From NCBI GenBank assembly GCA_900088475.1, contig FLMG01001284.1, forward strand, positions 1 through 10,303: a DNA stretch of 10,303 bases. Reading direction: 5' to 3'. Below the pieces are notes generated by a model. The model had not been told where the DNA came from, made no database searches, and saw only the letters and a list, made by a program, of their open reading frames with translations. The DNA comes from Hyphochytrium catenoides (lineage: Eukaryota; Sar; Hyphochytriomycetes; Hyphochytriales; Hyphochytriaceae). This document shows, piece by piece, positions 1-7,560 of this stretch. The stretch's first letter is position 1. Each line of letters opens with the position of its first letter. A program made the translations under genes and the position numbers.

Positions 1-959
1 TTTCTCCCTCATGTTGGCTGTGACCAACCGAACGTCACCCGACTCCCTCTGTGCATACTGCCGAAGAGAGAGAGAGATGAGAGAGAGAGATGGAGAGAGA
101 GAGAAATGTGGGCAGCCTCCACCAGCAGTGCGGTTCATTAGGGAGCAGAGTCTTTTGTCTCCTCCGACTTACCCTGGAAAATAAACGTACGGACTGACAA
201 CATTTTCCTCCTCTCTCTTTCCTCTTTCTCTCTCTCTCTCTCCCTCCTCCACTTTCTTTCTGCCATTCCACCTTCCACAATAGAAGAGACACCCTTGCTT
301 TTTTCCTCTCTCTCTCATCAGAGCAGTCCGTACCAGGGGGAAGGCCTCTCTCTTCCTGCTAATCTGTCTCTTTCCTCGTCTTTCTCTTTCCTCAGCTTCT
401 CGGGTCTATCTCTCCTTTATCCTCCATGAGGGTTGGGCTTGCAAAGCAAAGACAGAACAGAAGACCGGCGAGAGGAAAACCCTTGCACCGCGACCTGTGT
501 ACCGACAGGTTCAGTTTCTCCTCTCTTTCTATCTTTGTCTCTTTCTCTTCTTTGCTCGCGTTCTCTCTTCCCCGCATTCTCTCTCTTCTTTCCCGCCTCC
601 CATTGTCACACTTCCCCTTTCTCTCTTCTCAGTCAACCGTTCCTCTCTTTCCTTGCCCCGCCCGCCCCACCGTCGGGAGAGAAGAGAGAAGAGAACTGCT
701 TCTTTGATCGCCAAAAGCTCCGTTCACTTTCCCTCTTCCCACAAGCAAAGAGCAAACGGGACAGTGTGGTCTCTGTTCGACGCTTCCGCGGGCAGTGCGC
801 GATCAAAAAAAAGTTGACACAGAGCAGTCAGAGGAAGAAGAGAGACAAGAGAGGAAGTTTGAAGAGAAAGGGAAGACCATCAGAGCTTCTTCTTTCCGCA
901 CTTTCTCTCTCTCCTCCTCTTGCTCAGATCGTAATTTGTTAGCTTCTAGATAGAGAACA
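1..959. other. Pyrimidine-rich upstream region and leader of the RING gene
   Basis: No gene is supported here. Positions 62-104 are a broken GA microsatellite; 205-245 and roughly 500-660 are CT-rich on the plus strand. Several overlapping frames are open only because CT/GA repeats contain few stops, and their translations are Ser/Leu/Phe or Arg/Glu low-complexity. The part next to 960 is probably promoter and 5' leader of the RING gene. A run of pyrimidines ending in TTGCTCAG at 920-927 looks like a 3' splice site and could end a 5' UTR intron, but I found no convincing donor. I saw no clear TATA box. Confidence 0.6.
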
Positions 960-1868
960 ATGGAATTCGTGGTGCGAGTCAACAGTCTGGATGGCTCTCT
1001 TCCTCCTTCTCCTCCTTCCTCTGCCTCTCCTCAGTCTTCAATAGTGATTAGCGCTCCTCCTGCCGCGCCAACAGCGGCGACACCTTCTCTTGCCCAGTCC
1101 GAAGTATTGAGAAATATCATTGCTAGGATCCTGATGCTCCCAAGAGAGATGATCAACGGCCATTGTCAGACCATGAGCAGCCCCACGTCTAGCCAGTTTA
1201 TTCACAATCTCCGATGCGTTAGGCCGACAAAGGTTCTCAAGCAAAATGCCTGCGTTATATGTATGGACAGCCTGTGCTCTAAGATCACAAGGTTGCCTTG
1301 TAAGCATGCCTTCCACAAGGCTTGCCTTGTCGAGTGGCTAAAGAACCATAATACCTGCCCAAGCTGCCGGCATGAGCTGCCTAAAGAGCCACGACCCGTG
1401 GTGCAGATGCCACCGCTCTCTCTCCCTCTTGCACCTCTACCTACTCTCCCTATCACCGGTGCGCCAACAGTCCCTAGCCAGCCAGTGCCTCTCAACCCAG
1501 CAGGCACACTTCTCCCTATCCTCCCTCTGACCACCACCTCACCAAGTGGAAGAAGAATCAGAGCCGTAGTCACTGCTAGGATTAGACGCGTACAGCCTGG
1601 AGACGCAGGAAGGACGCCTATTATTAGGATCAGGAGATTCTTTGTCCAGAATCCCAATGGACAGGGCGCCACAGTCTCTCCTAATGCTGCTGTGCCACCC
1701 AGTGCACACTTCGTAGATGTTCCCGCCAATGTGGGACATGTTAGTCAGGCTCAAGCTGGAGCGCATCCTGAGGTGCGGACGACCGGAAGGAGACAGAGGG
1801 CGGAGATGGAGGAGGAGATGGAGAGAGTGATCAAGAAGCCCCGTGTGGAGGATGTCTCTCTGGCTTAG
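960..1868 (+). CDS. RING-H2 finger protein, probable E3 ubiquitin ligase
   Basis: A single-exon frame of 302 residues. The RING-H2 domain spans about residues 98-140, with Cys98, Cys101, Cys114, His116, His119, Cys122, Cys133 and Cys136 in the C3H2C3 order. Ile100 and Trp126 sit where E2-contacting residues lie in this family, and the segment after the last Cys (RHELP) resembles the RNF115/RNF126/Praja type. RING-H2 proteins normally bring an E2-ubiquitin conjugate to a substrate; the substrate here is unknown. Residues 11-45 are Ser/Pro/Ala-rich, 146-195 Pro/Leu-rich, 198-227 Arg-rich, and the end is acidic then basic (KKPR near 292-295, a weak nuclear signal). There is no signal peptide or membrane span, so a cytosolic or nuclear site is likely. 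The start is firm: context ACAATGG with an in-frame TAG at 951-953. It converges with the next gene. Confidence 0.93.
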   Translation: MEFVVRVNSLDGSLPPSPPSSASPQSSIVISAPPAAPTAATPSLAQSEVLRNIIARILMLPREMINGHCQTMSSPTSSQFIHNLRCVRPTKVLKQNACVICMDSLCSKITRLPCKHAFHKACLVEWLKNHNTCPSCRHELPKEPRPVVQMPPLSLPLAPLPTLPITGAPTVPSQPVPLNPAGTLLPILPLTTTSPSGRRIRAVVTARIRRVQPGDAGRTPIIRIRRFFVQNPNGQGATVSPNAAVPPSAHFVDVPANVGHVSQAQAGAHPEVRTTGRRQRAEMEEEMERVIKKPRVEDVSLA

Positions 1869-1989
1869 ACCAAGCCGATTGCCTGAGGCTTTCTCTCTGT
1901 GGCACGCCTCTCTATGTGTCTTCCTCTCTGTTTCGTCCTTCCTTGCGCTCAGTATTTAACGGTTACACTGTGTACACATATAATCTGCC

Positions 1990-1995
1990 ATAAAT
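1990..1995 (+). terminator. Possible poly(A) signal of the RING gene
   Basis: ATAAAT lies in an AT-rich patch about 120 nt after the RING stop codon. It is one of the weaker variants of AATAAA, and fungal poly(A) signals are loose, so this is only a positional guess. Confidence 0.3.
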
Positions 1996-2263
1996 ATTTA
2001 TTGCTCTACTACCAAGAAACGTGATAGATTGTTTACGCCATAGTCCCTATAAAGGCTCTCTCTCCCTCTCTCTTTGCCTCTTCGTAGACATGAAAGAGCG
2101 ACTCTTTTTGCCTTGTGACGCTTTGATGGAGATCTCTTTGGAACAAAAGACCCTCTTTGACAGCTATCCCTTCGGTCTTCCTACCCCTATAAGCATCCTC
2201 TCCTTGTCCGTCTTGCTGCATCCCTCTGCTATTGGAACTCAGGCATGTGCTTGGTGGGCTGCA

Positions 2264-2269
2264 TTTATT
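2264..2269 (-). terminator. Poly(A) signal of the CCDC25 gene
   Basis: The minus strand reads AATAAA 18 nt after the TGA stop at 2290-2288. The canonical hexamer and close spacing support it, and they independently support the reconstructed last exon. Confidence 0.6.
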
Positions 2270-2287
2270 AGGAAGATCACTTTTGTT

Positions 2288-4081
2288 TCACATAAAGTCC
2301 TCTTCATAGTCAACAGCGGCACTCGCGTCAGCTGTGGCGCGATGTTCCTTATTACTCTTCATCTTCTCCTCTTGGAAGACAGAAGAATATGAGCGCATTT
2401 CCATCTCTTTCTTCCTCTCCTCTGCTAACCGCTTTGCCTATAAGAGAGGACGTGTTACTTTTGTAGCAGTATCAAAAGAGATAAGCGTAGCCATCCTCCT
2501 ACCTCGGCCTGCTGAGCTACTCTGTGAGCCTTCCTCTGTGCCTTGATCTTTTGTTCTCGTCGTCTTTTTTCCTCTAAACAGCATGACCAATAAGCAAACC
2601 GTTTGAGAAGCATAAGTCTGCGACCTCATGCAACTTCCAAGGCAGCTAGCAAGTCAAGAAAGAAGGCTTTCCAAGGGGGGATGGACGAGGGAGGAAGGTT
2701 CCGAATAGAGAGCCATAAATTGTGAAGGACAAAGAAGAGGAGTCGACGGGCGGTGATGCCTACCTTCTAAATCGGGGTAGAGCTCCTGTTTGGTCTTGTT
2801 GAGCGCTTTCAGCATGTCCTTGTTCTTCTCCTGCACCACATATTTCCTCACCTGCAGACACCCATCGAGCACGCCGGCCGCAGGGACGAGGCGGATAGCC
2901 AGCGGATAAGATAAGAGGAAGAGATAAAGAGGAAAAGGAAGGTTGAAAAAGAGAACAGTAAGGGCATTCAGAGAAAAACACACAGACGCTGAGTAGCGGA
3001 GGACATAGCTATGTTGCCGAGGTCCTGACTCGCGGACCTAAAGAAGAGGGCGAGATAAGACTGCAATAGTACTGACCTTGGACTCATCATGGAAGCCCAC
3101 TTGTCCCACTTCCATTGACTGAGTCTTCCTAAGGTTCTCATACGGAGTGTAGACCTAACAGGTCATCAGGATGTAAGATCCCATGAACGGAAAATGCCCA
3201 CTTGGACAGAAGGACAAGAGGAAGACGCGTGCATGCAGGAAGTGAGGACAATCCAGAGCGAGAGACTGAGACAGAGAGACAGACGGACAGGCAGAGAGTA
3301 CGAGAGAGAGAATGAGAGATGAACAGATGAAGAGAAAAGCCGACCACTGTGACAGTTTTCTTCTTGCATCCTTCTATTGAGTTCTCTTTGACAAGTTGTG
3401 AGCACTCTTCAAGCGCTTGGGGGGAAATATCATCGAGGGAGCACTTGTCCTGCAAAAGCATCGAACTGAGTCTGGCGGGCCACGACTGATTGAGACAAAA
3501 TGGCTACGAGAGAGGGGAGAAAGTGGAGCATCAAGAGGGGAAAAGTGGACGCTAGTGCAGGAGTCAGAGGAGAGGAGGAAGACGAAGAGAGAGCGCAAAC
3601 CATACCAGAAGAAGAGAGAGAACGAAAACAGCATAGTATGAGATAGGTAGAGTATTGACGGATGGAAAGAATAGGTAGACCTATCAATAAGAGTGAAGAA
3701 ATCAGGGGAGGTGGGAGATTATAGTCGACAAATCGTGCGACAGAGTAGAGTTATACCTGCGGCAGACGTAAGTAGACGTGCGCCGAGGAGAGATTATCCA
3801 CATGGAACCTGAGAGAGGATAGCCATGGAGTTAGGCAACGGAAAGGAGATGATGAGGAAAGAGAACTACGGTCCTTCAGAAGCCAAAAGAGAAAGCGCTT
3901 ACCATACGTCCTCTGTGAAGCCGTAACGCAATAAATCTTCGTTCTCAAACTTGTCTTTTCCCATATACATGATTATGCCCTCTTTATCATAATAAAGGCG
4001 AGTGTGAGCAAGCTCAGTCAAGCCCCACCAGCCTGGATCAAAATGAGGAGAGATACCTGAAGACGTGAAGTAGAACACCAT
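2288..4081 (-). CDS. CCDC25: CCDC25/Jlp2 homologue (NFACT-R domain), eight exons
   Basis: Minus-strand exons: 4081-4057, 3981-3903, 3808-3757, 3449-3345, 3154-3077, 2851-2764, 2573-2503 and 2437-2288. Together they give 648 nt, or 215 residues, close to human CCDC25 (208). All junctions are GT-AG and keep frame. Family signatures in order: MVFYFTSS at 1-8, MGKDKFEN at 15-22, WFHVD at 35-39, SSAHVYLR at 42-49, a VYTPYENL-type motif at 88-95 and GQVGFH near 104-109. These form the NFACT-R (DUF814) nucleic-acid-binding domain. Residues 143-180 are a Lys/Arg/Glu-rich coiled coil; RSYSS is at 181-185 and the acidic end finishes in DFM, as in plant and animal homologues. The family is conserved from yeast Jlp2 to human CCDC25, which has been reported as a sensor of extracellular DNA; the fungal role is unclear, probably cytosolic. 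Introns are 58-310 nt class (75, 94, 307, 190, 225, 190, 65). Intron 2 holds a CTAAC branch site. The donor of intron 4 (GTCGGC) is weak, and intron 1 is frame-neutral. Confidence 0.95.
3982..4056 (-). other. CCDC25 intron 1, 75 nt, frame-neutral
   Basis: The minus strand reads GTATCT at the donor and ATAAAG at the acceptor. Removing 75 nt joins TSS directly to [11 protein letters not shown], which matches the family spacing well. The intron length is divisible by three and contains no in-frame stop, so an unspliced message would still be translated, with 25 extra residues after residue 8. I prefer splicing because family members lack such an insert. Confidence 0.8.
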
Positions 4082-5005
4082 CGTTCTTCGTCTAGATAAA
4101 GAAAGAGACCGTAATCTTTAACCGGAAGGATGTGGAGCAAAGGCCCGACTTTCACTTAAGCAACTTTTGGTCCCGTTGGTTTCTAGAGAAGCATTAATAG
4201 CCAGCCAGCAGGAGCGCCTCAGATGGCAGTAGATGAAGATTCTGAAGCTGCAATAAACTCTTTCTTCTGAAGCTTCTACTCATCGCGATTTCTGATGAAC
4301 CACAAGCCGCCATAGGAGCAACCTCCCTAAGCACCATAGCCTGGGTAGCCAGGGCTTTCCCTCAGGAGGCCAAGCTATTAGAGCTCTGTAGAAATCAGTA
4401 GGGGTGGCCCCTAGCTACGCAGGTAGGTACCTCTTGCTTATCTGGGTTTGCCTTTAGCAGGGTATATAACGTCGACCCATACTACCCATAATAGCTAATA
4501 GCTTCTTATTCACAATTCACTCAAACTATTGTGGGAATATTCTCATACATACCTTGATAACCTTGTAAGGCATCCATTTAGATGACCTGGGTGGGTATAT
4601 AGGGTCTTCTCTCCTCTTCATTAGTAGTGAGTAGTCTGCGTCCTCTTTATTTTCCTTCTTCATCATCCATCATCATCATCATTATCAACAACCCGACCAG
4701 CATCAGAGGCTGTCAAGGACAAGCAAGCCATTATCTCTTCCTAATATTTATATAAGAAGAAGAAGAAGAAGAAGTAGTGGTGGTGATGGCTGATTATGCA
4801 GCAGCAGGTTGGGTTGCGTCAACAACCGCGTGCGTACTTATTATGGAGGAGGAGGAGGAGGTGGAGAACGAAGAGGAGGAAGAAGAGCTCTTTCTTGTAA
4901 TAATATCAGTTCTTCATCGGTGGGTGCTGCTGCTGCAAGAGAATCGCTGTTGCCTACTGTCGTAGTAGATGGTAATGGCCTGCTCCGCCAGCTGTAACTA
5001 GCTGC
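4082..5005. other. Spacer with hairpins, TATA-like boxes and trinucleotide repeats
   Basis: No gene is supported. The part next to 4082 is probably the CCDC25 promoter and short leader. Between 4321 and 4470 there are two small perfect hairpins and a GGTATATA box at 4461-4468; a second GGTATATA lies at 4594-4601. From 4665 on, CAT, GAA (4754-4774) and GGA (about 4844-4861) trinucleotide repeats dominate. All three plus-strand frames are open over parts of 4777-4997, giving acidic, Gly-rich or Arg-rich low-complexity translations, so openness here is not evidence of coding. Confidence 0.6.
4754..4774. repeat. (GAA)n trinucleotide microsatellite
   Basis: About seven GAA/AGA units follow an AT-rich stretch. 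This is followed within 100 nt by a (GGA)n tract, so the area is a cluster of purine trinucleotide repeats. Confidence 0.9.
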
Positions 5006-5203
5006 TTATCGAGTTGTTGTTGATGGTCTGGGGCCGGTACCACTGCTGAAGGTGTTAGTGTTTCTTGCTTGGGCAGGAGATGAAGAAGTAGTAGTGGAAG
5101 ACGGACGTCTCTTCTTCTTCTGCAGGTAGATCACCACCACCACCACCACTACGATGATAACATATAGCTCTTTCCCACTACTACGAAGTTCCCTCTTCCC
5201 CTT
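5006..5203 (-). other. Possible terminal exon: membrane span, basic stop-transfer, Ser/Thr tail
   Basis: An open minus-strand segment of 65 codons ends in TAA at 5008-5006 and has a TGA just upstream (5206-5204), with no Met codon inside, so it could only be a downstream exon. The translation reads as a hydrophobic stretch (LYVII, seven Val, IYL at segment residues 13-27), then QKKKRRP, then a Ser/Thr-rich tail ending STTTR. That is the order of a type I single-pass protein with a cytoplasmic tail. The Val run comes from (CAC)n on the plus strand and the Lys run from (CTT)n, so chance is a real alternative. A CTGCAG at 5025-5020 above the Lys codons (positions 5125-5120) could also be an acceptor. 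No upstream exon is established. Confidence 0.25.
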
Positions 5204-6521
5204 TCAAAAAAATATATAATAAATGATGGTGGCCGGCTTAGCACCAGCATAGCATAGAAGAATTTATCTATGCAAAGAGCAGCCAGTGGGCATCATATCG
5301 TCACAAATACTTTAGCGGCAAAAAGAAGCGTCATGGAAGGTGAAGACAATCAGCCGGAGGAAGCAGCAGCTGAGAGTTGATCTCCTAGTAGTAAGACTAC
5401 GCTCATTTAGAACAAATTTTGTTCTCAACTGTAGAACAGCAGGGTGGCGGATAGCTGGATGCCTTTTTCTTCTAAAAAAAGTAAAGAATGAGAAGAGCGT
5501 TGGCGTGGTAGAGGGTCGCTCTTTATTACTCCTTCAAGGAAAAAGACAGCGTTAAGAAAGGAACCAGCAGCAGCACCTACGATTGTCGCTGGCTGCTTAC
5601 ACTATCATCTATTCAGGTGGCATCCTTCGTCCTCCATCATTACTACTCGACTATAGATAATGCTTTTCCTCGAGCCCACAATGGTTGCTTTATCATCAGC
5701 ACCTTGAAATAGTTGCTGTCTAGGTTGGCAACCACCTACAGGCTCGCCACAATCATCCTTCAACACGAGTTATAAAGGTTGAAGACAAGCAACAAAGCAA
5801 ACAAGCAAAGGATTCGCCACAAGCGCAAAAAAAGAAAGCAGCAAGCGAGCAAGGTCTCCCTATAAGTTCCACCACTGCTCACTATTATTTTTTATAACAT
5901 AAGGAGGCAAGTTCACCAATGACTGATGCACAGGAGGGAGGGTCGGGCAAACTGTGGGAAAGGCTAGAGAAGGCGACACAAGTGATCATCACTCCTCCTC
6001 CTCCGCCTCCTGCTCCGCCTCAGCTCCACAGATAAAAAGAGAGAGACGAGGACCATCAGTGAATAAAGAAAGATGTTGATGGAAAAGATACCACGACACA
6101 AAAAGGACAAAAAGGGTGTCATAGCCCACATTGCAATAAATGCGATAATAAAAAGCCGGCATGTATCTCTTTATCGATTTGCACTAGACTTGCTACAAAT
6201 AATTATATCTTATCTGTTCAGCCAAAGCCAGGGAACCTAAATTAAAAAGAATATATAAGGACAAAGTAAAGTAACGAGAGGCATTGAATGTATGGCTAAT
6301 TGGTACAACATGTAATGTATGGGCGGTTTTGTCCTAGAACGGGACTATTTTTGGCGCTTGCGTTCCCCCCCTTCGCCCAGCGGAATTGGTCACCTTACCA
6401 CTAATAAAATGTTAGGGAACGGCACTGATCCCCCCTTAATGTCCCTTGTTGTCCCCCTTTCCTTTGTTGTTTGGCATTGTAAGGCCAGCAGAAGGTTTGA
6501 TTTTAGGAAGTATCCAAAATA

Positions 6522-6525
<4 letters not shown>
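5204..6525. other. Spacer with unassigned short open segments
   Basis: No gene is established. Open segments with mixed, non-repetitive composition include minus 5470-5312 (52 codons after a strong pyrimidine-AG site), minus 5760-5605 (51 codons, with three Cys) and plus 5919-6035. Stop-free runs of this size are expected by chance in a region this long, and both strands are open at overlapping sites. A 17-nt palindrome lies at 5409-5425. 6040-6310 is AT-rich and nondescript. 6360-6475 has several C runs around a TTAA at 6436-6439. I see no RNA gene. Confidence 0.5.
5919..6035 (+). CDS. Possible 38-residue ORF or first exon, unknown function
   Basis: ATG in context CACCAATGA opens 38 codons to TAA at 6033-6035. 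The first 25 residues are balanced (SGKLWERLEKATQ at 9-21 could be an amphipathic helix), followed by a Pro-rich run from CCT/CCG repeats. An AT-rich TTTTTTATAA lies about 30 nt upstream. It may be a micro-ORF, a first exon or chance; I do not recognise it. Confidence 0.2.
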   Translation: MTDAQEGGSGKLWERLEKATQVIITPPPPPPAPPQLHR

Positions 6526-6589
<64 letters not shown>

Positions 6590-6765
6590 TCTCTCTCTCT
6601 TATCGCTCTCTCTCACTCACTCTCTCTCTCTCTCTATGTAAATCTCTCTCTCTCACTCTCTTTCTCTCTCTCTCTCTATGTAAATCTCTATCTATCTATC
6701 TATCTATATCTATCTATCTACACCTCTATCCCTATCTCTCTCTCTCTCTAGCTCTCCCTCTATCT
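6526..6765. repeat. Large (CT)n microsatellite block with (CTAT)n
   Basis: A pure CT tract of about 61 nt (6526-6586) is followed by interrupted CT repeats, a (CTAT)n stretch near 6687-6720 and more CT to about 6765. A segment containing CTCTATGTAAATCTC occurs twice, 42 nt apart (6636 and 6678 for its ATG), showing an imperfect tandem duplication inside the tract. Long Leu/Ser translations across it are artefacts. Confidence 0.95.
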
Positions 6766-7025
6766 CACGCACACTCCATAGATCTACCTACACTCTTTTT
6801 GTCTCTTCTCTCCTATCGTTCTTCCTTTTCTCTCTCTCTCTTCTTTCTCCTCATCTGCCTCTTCTTTCCTCCTCCTCGGTCCTTAGTTCTCTGGATGTGA
6901 AGAGACAACAGAACGACCAAGAAAACGGTGGAGGGGAGGAAAGGTAGGAAAGGAAGGTATGAGGAGAGGATGGCGCATCAGCAGAGTTCGGGGTGGAGAG
7001 ACTTTCGTGGGCGGAGAGCACAGAG

Positions 7026-7070
<45 letters not shown>

Positions 7071-7560
7071 AGGATGATGATGCAGGAGACAGGTGCTTGC
7101 GAGTGATAAGAACAACGCCCTACTTCTGTCTCCCTTCTTCCTTCCCCCTCTTCTACCAAGACTTGCTTGCAAGCCGCCATTCCTTGTGAGAGCCTCGTCT
7201 ATGGGAGAGAAGAGGAGGTAAATGACGAGAGGACCAAAGTGGCGCAGTCTCTCAATGTGAACACGAATTTTCTATGGAGTTTATAATCAACAGGAAAGAG
7301 TGTAAGTTGTTGAGCTCAAAGAGCAAGAGAAGAGACTCAAAAATGGGCTGATGAAGGAGATAGAGCCATGGGATGGCGGCTGCGTTGGCTTGAGCGAGGC
7401 GCCCGTTCAATCGTCCTTGGCGCAGCAGCAGCCACCAAGAGAGAGAGTCTTCATTATCTGTCTTTCCACCTTGAAGACAGCGTTCAACTCTCTCCTCTCT
7501 GGTTAATAAGGAAGAAGAAAGAAATATAGACCGCCACTGCTGAGGAGTGAAGACAAAACC
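6766..7560. other. Spacer and upstream region of the GPI-protein gene
   Basis: No gene is supported. 6766-7020 is pyrimidine-rich then purine-rich; a GA tract follows at 7028-7067. 7190-7500 is of mixed composition; an ATG at 7368 opens 53 codons without recognisable features. The last 100 nt contain CT-rich leader sequence (7488-7500) and probably hold the transcription start of the gene at 7561. Confidence 0.55.
7028..7067. repeat. (GA)n microsatellite
   Basis: A pure GA tract of about 40 nt. It is complementary to the CT block that starts 500 nt upstream, so the two could pair within one strand. Confidence 0.95.

Larger units (their letters stand above)
1869..2287. other. Convergent intergenic spacer with both 3' ends
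   Basis: This 419-nt gap separates the stop codons of two convergent genes. It holds an ATAAAT motif at 1990-1995 that may serve the RING gene and a canonical AATAAA on the minus strand for the CCDC25 gene. A plus-strand frame crossing 2021-2392 is antisense to the last CCDC25 exon and has no recognisable features, so I do not call it. Confidence 0.7.

Noticed and set aside
433-942. Open plus-strand frame of 169 codons upstream of the RING gene
   Set aside because: It is CT-rich, Ser/Leu/Phe low-complexity, overlaps equally open frames, and is out of frame with the RING start; better explained as a pyrimidine-rich leader.
1202-1729. Minus-strand frame of 175 codons
   Set aside because: It lies antisense to the RING gene and mirrors its codons; no domain features.
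2021-2392. Plus-strand frame of 123 codons
   Set aside because: It runs antisense to the last CCDC25 exon, whose protein similarity is unambiguous.
4200-4450. tRNA-derived SINE with A and B boxes on the minus strand
   Set aside because: A loose GGTTCATCA box was seen, but the A box and spacing are poor and no cloverleaf or tail is present.
4601-4760. LTR end with a primer-binding site (CATCAGAGGC near 4700)
   Set aside because: The match to the tRNA-Met primer site is partial; no TG/CA ends, target duplication or downstream gag/pol reading frame were found.
6360-6475. TTAA (6436-6439) with C runs as a piggyBac-type element end
   Set aside because: No matching inverted end was found, and TTAA is common; the transposase-like relic is 3 kb away.
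6319-6900. Plus-strand frame of 193 codons
   Set aside because: Most of it is the translated CT microsatellite (Ser-Leu repeats).
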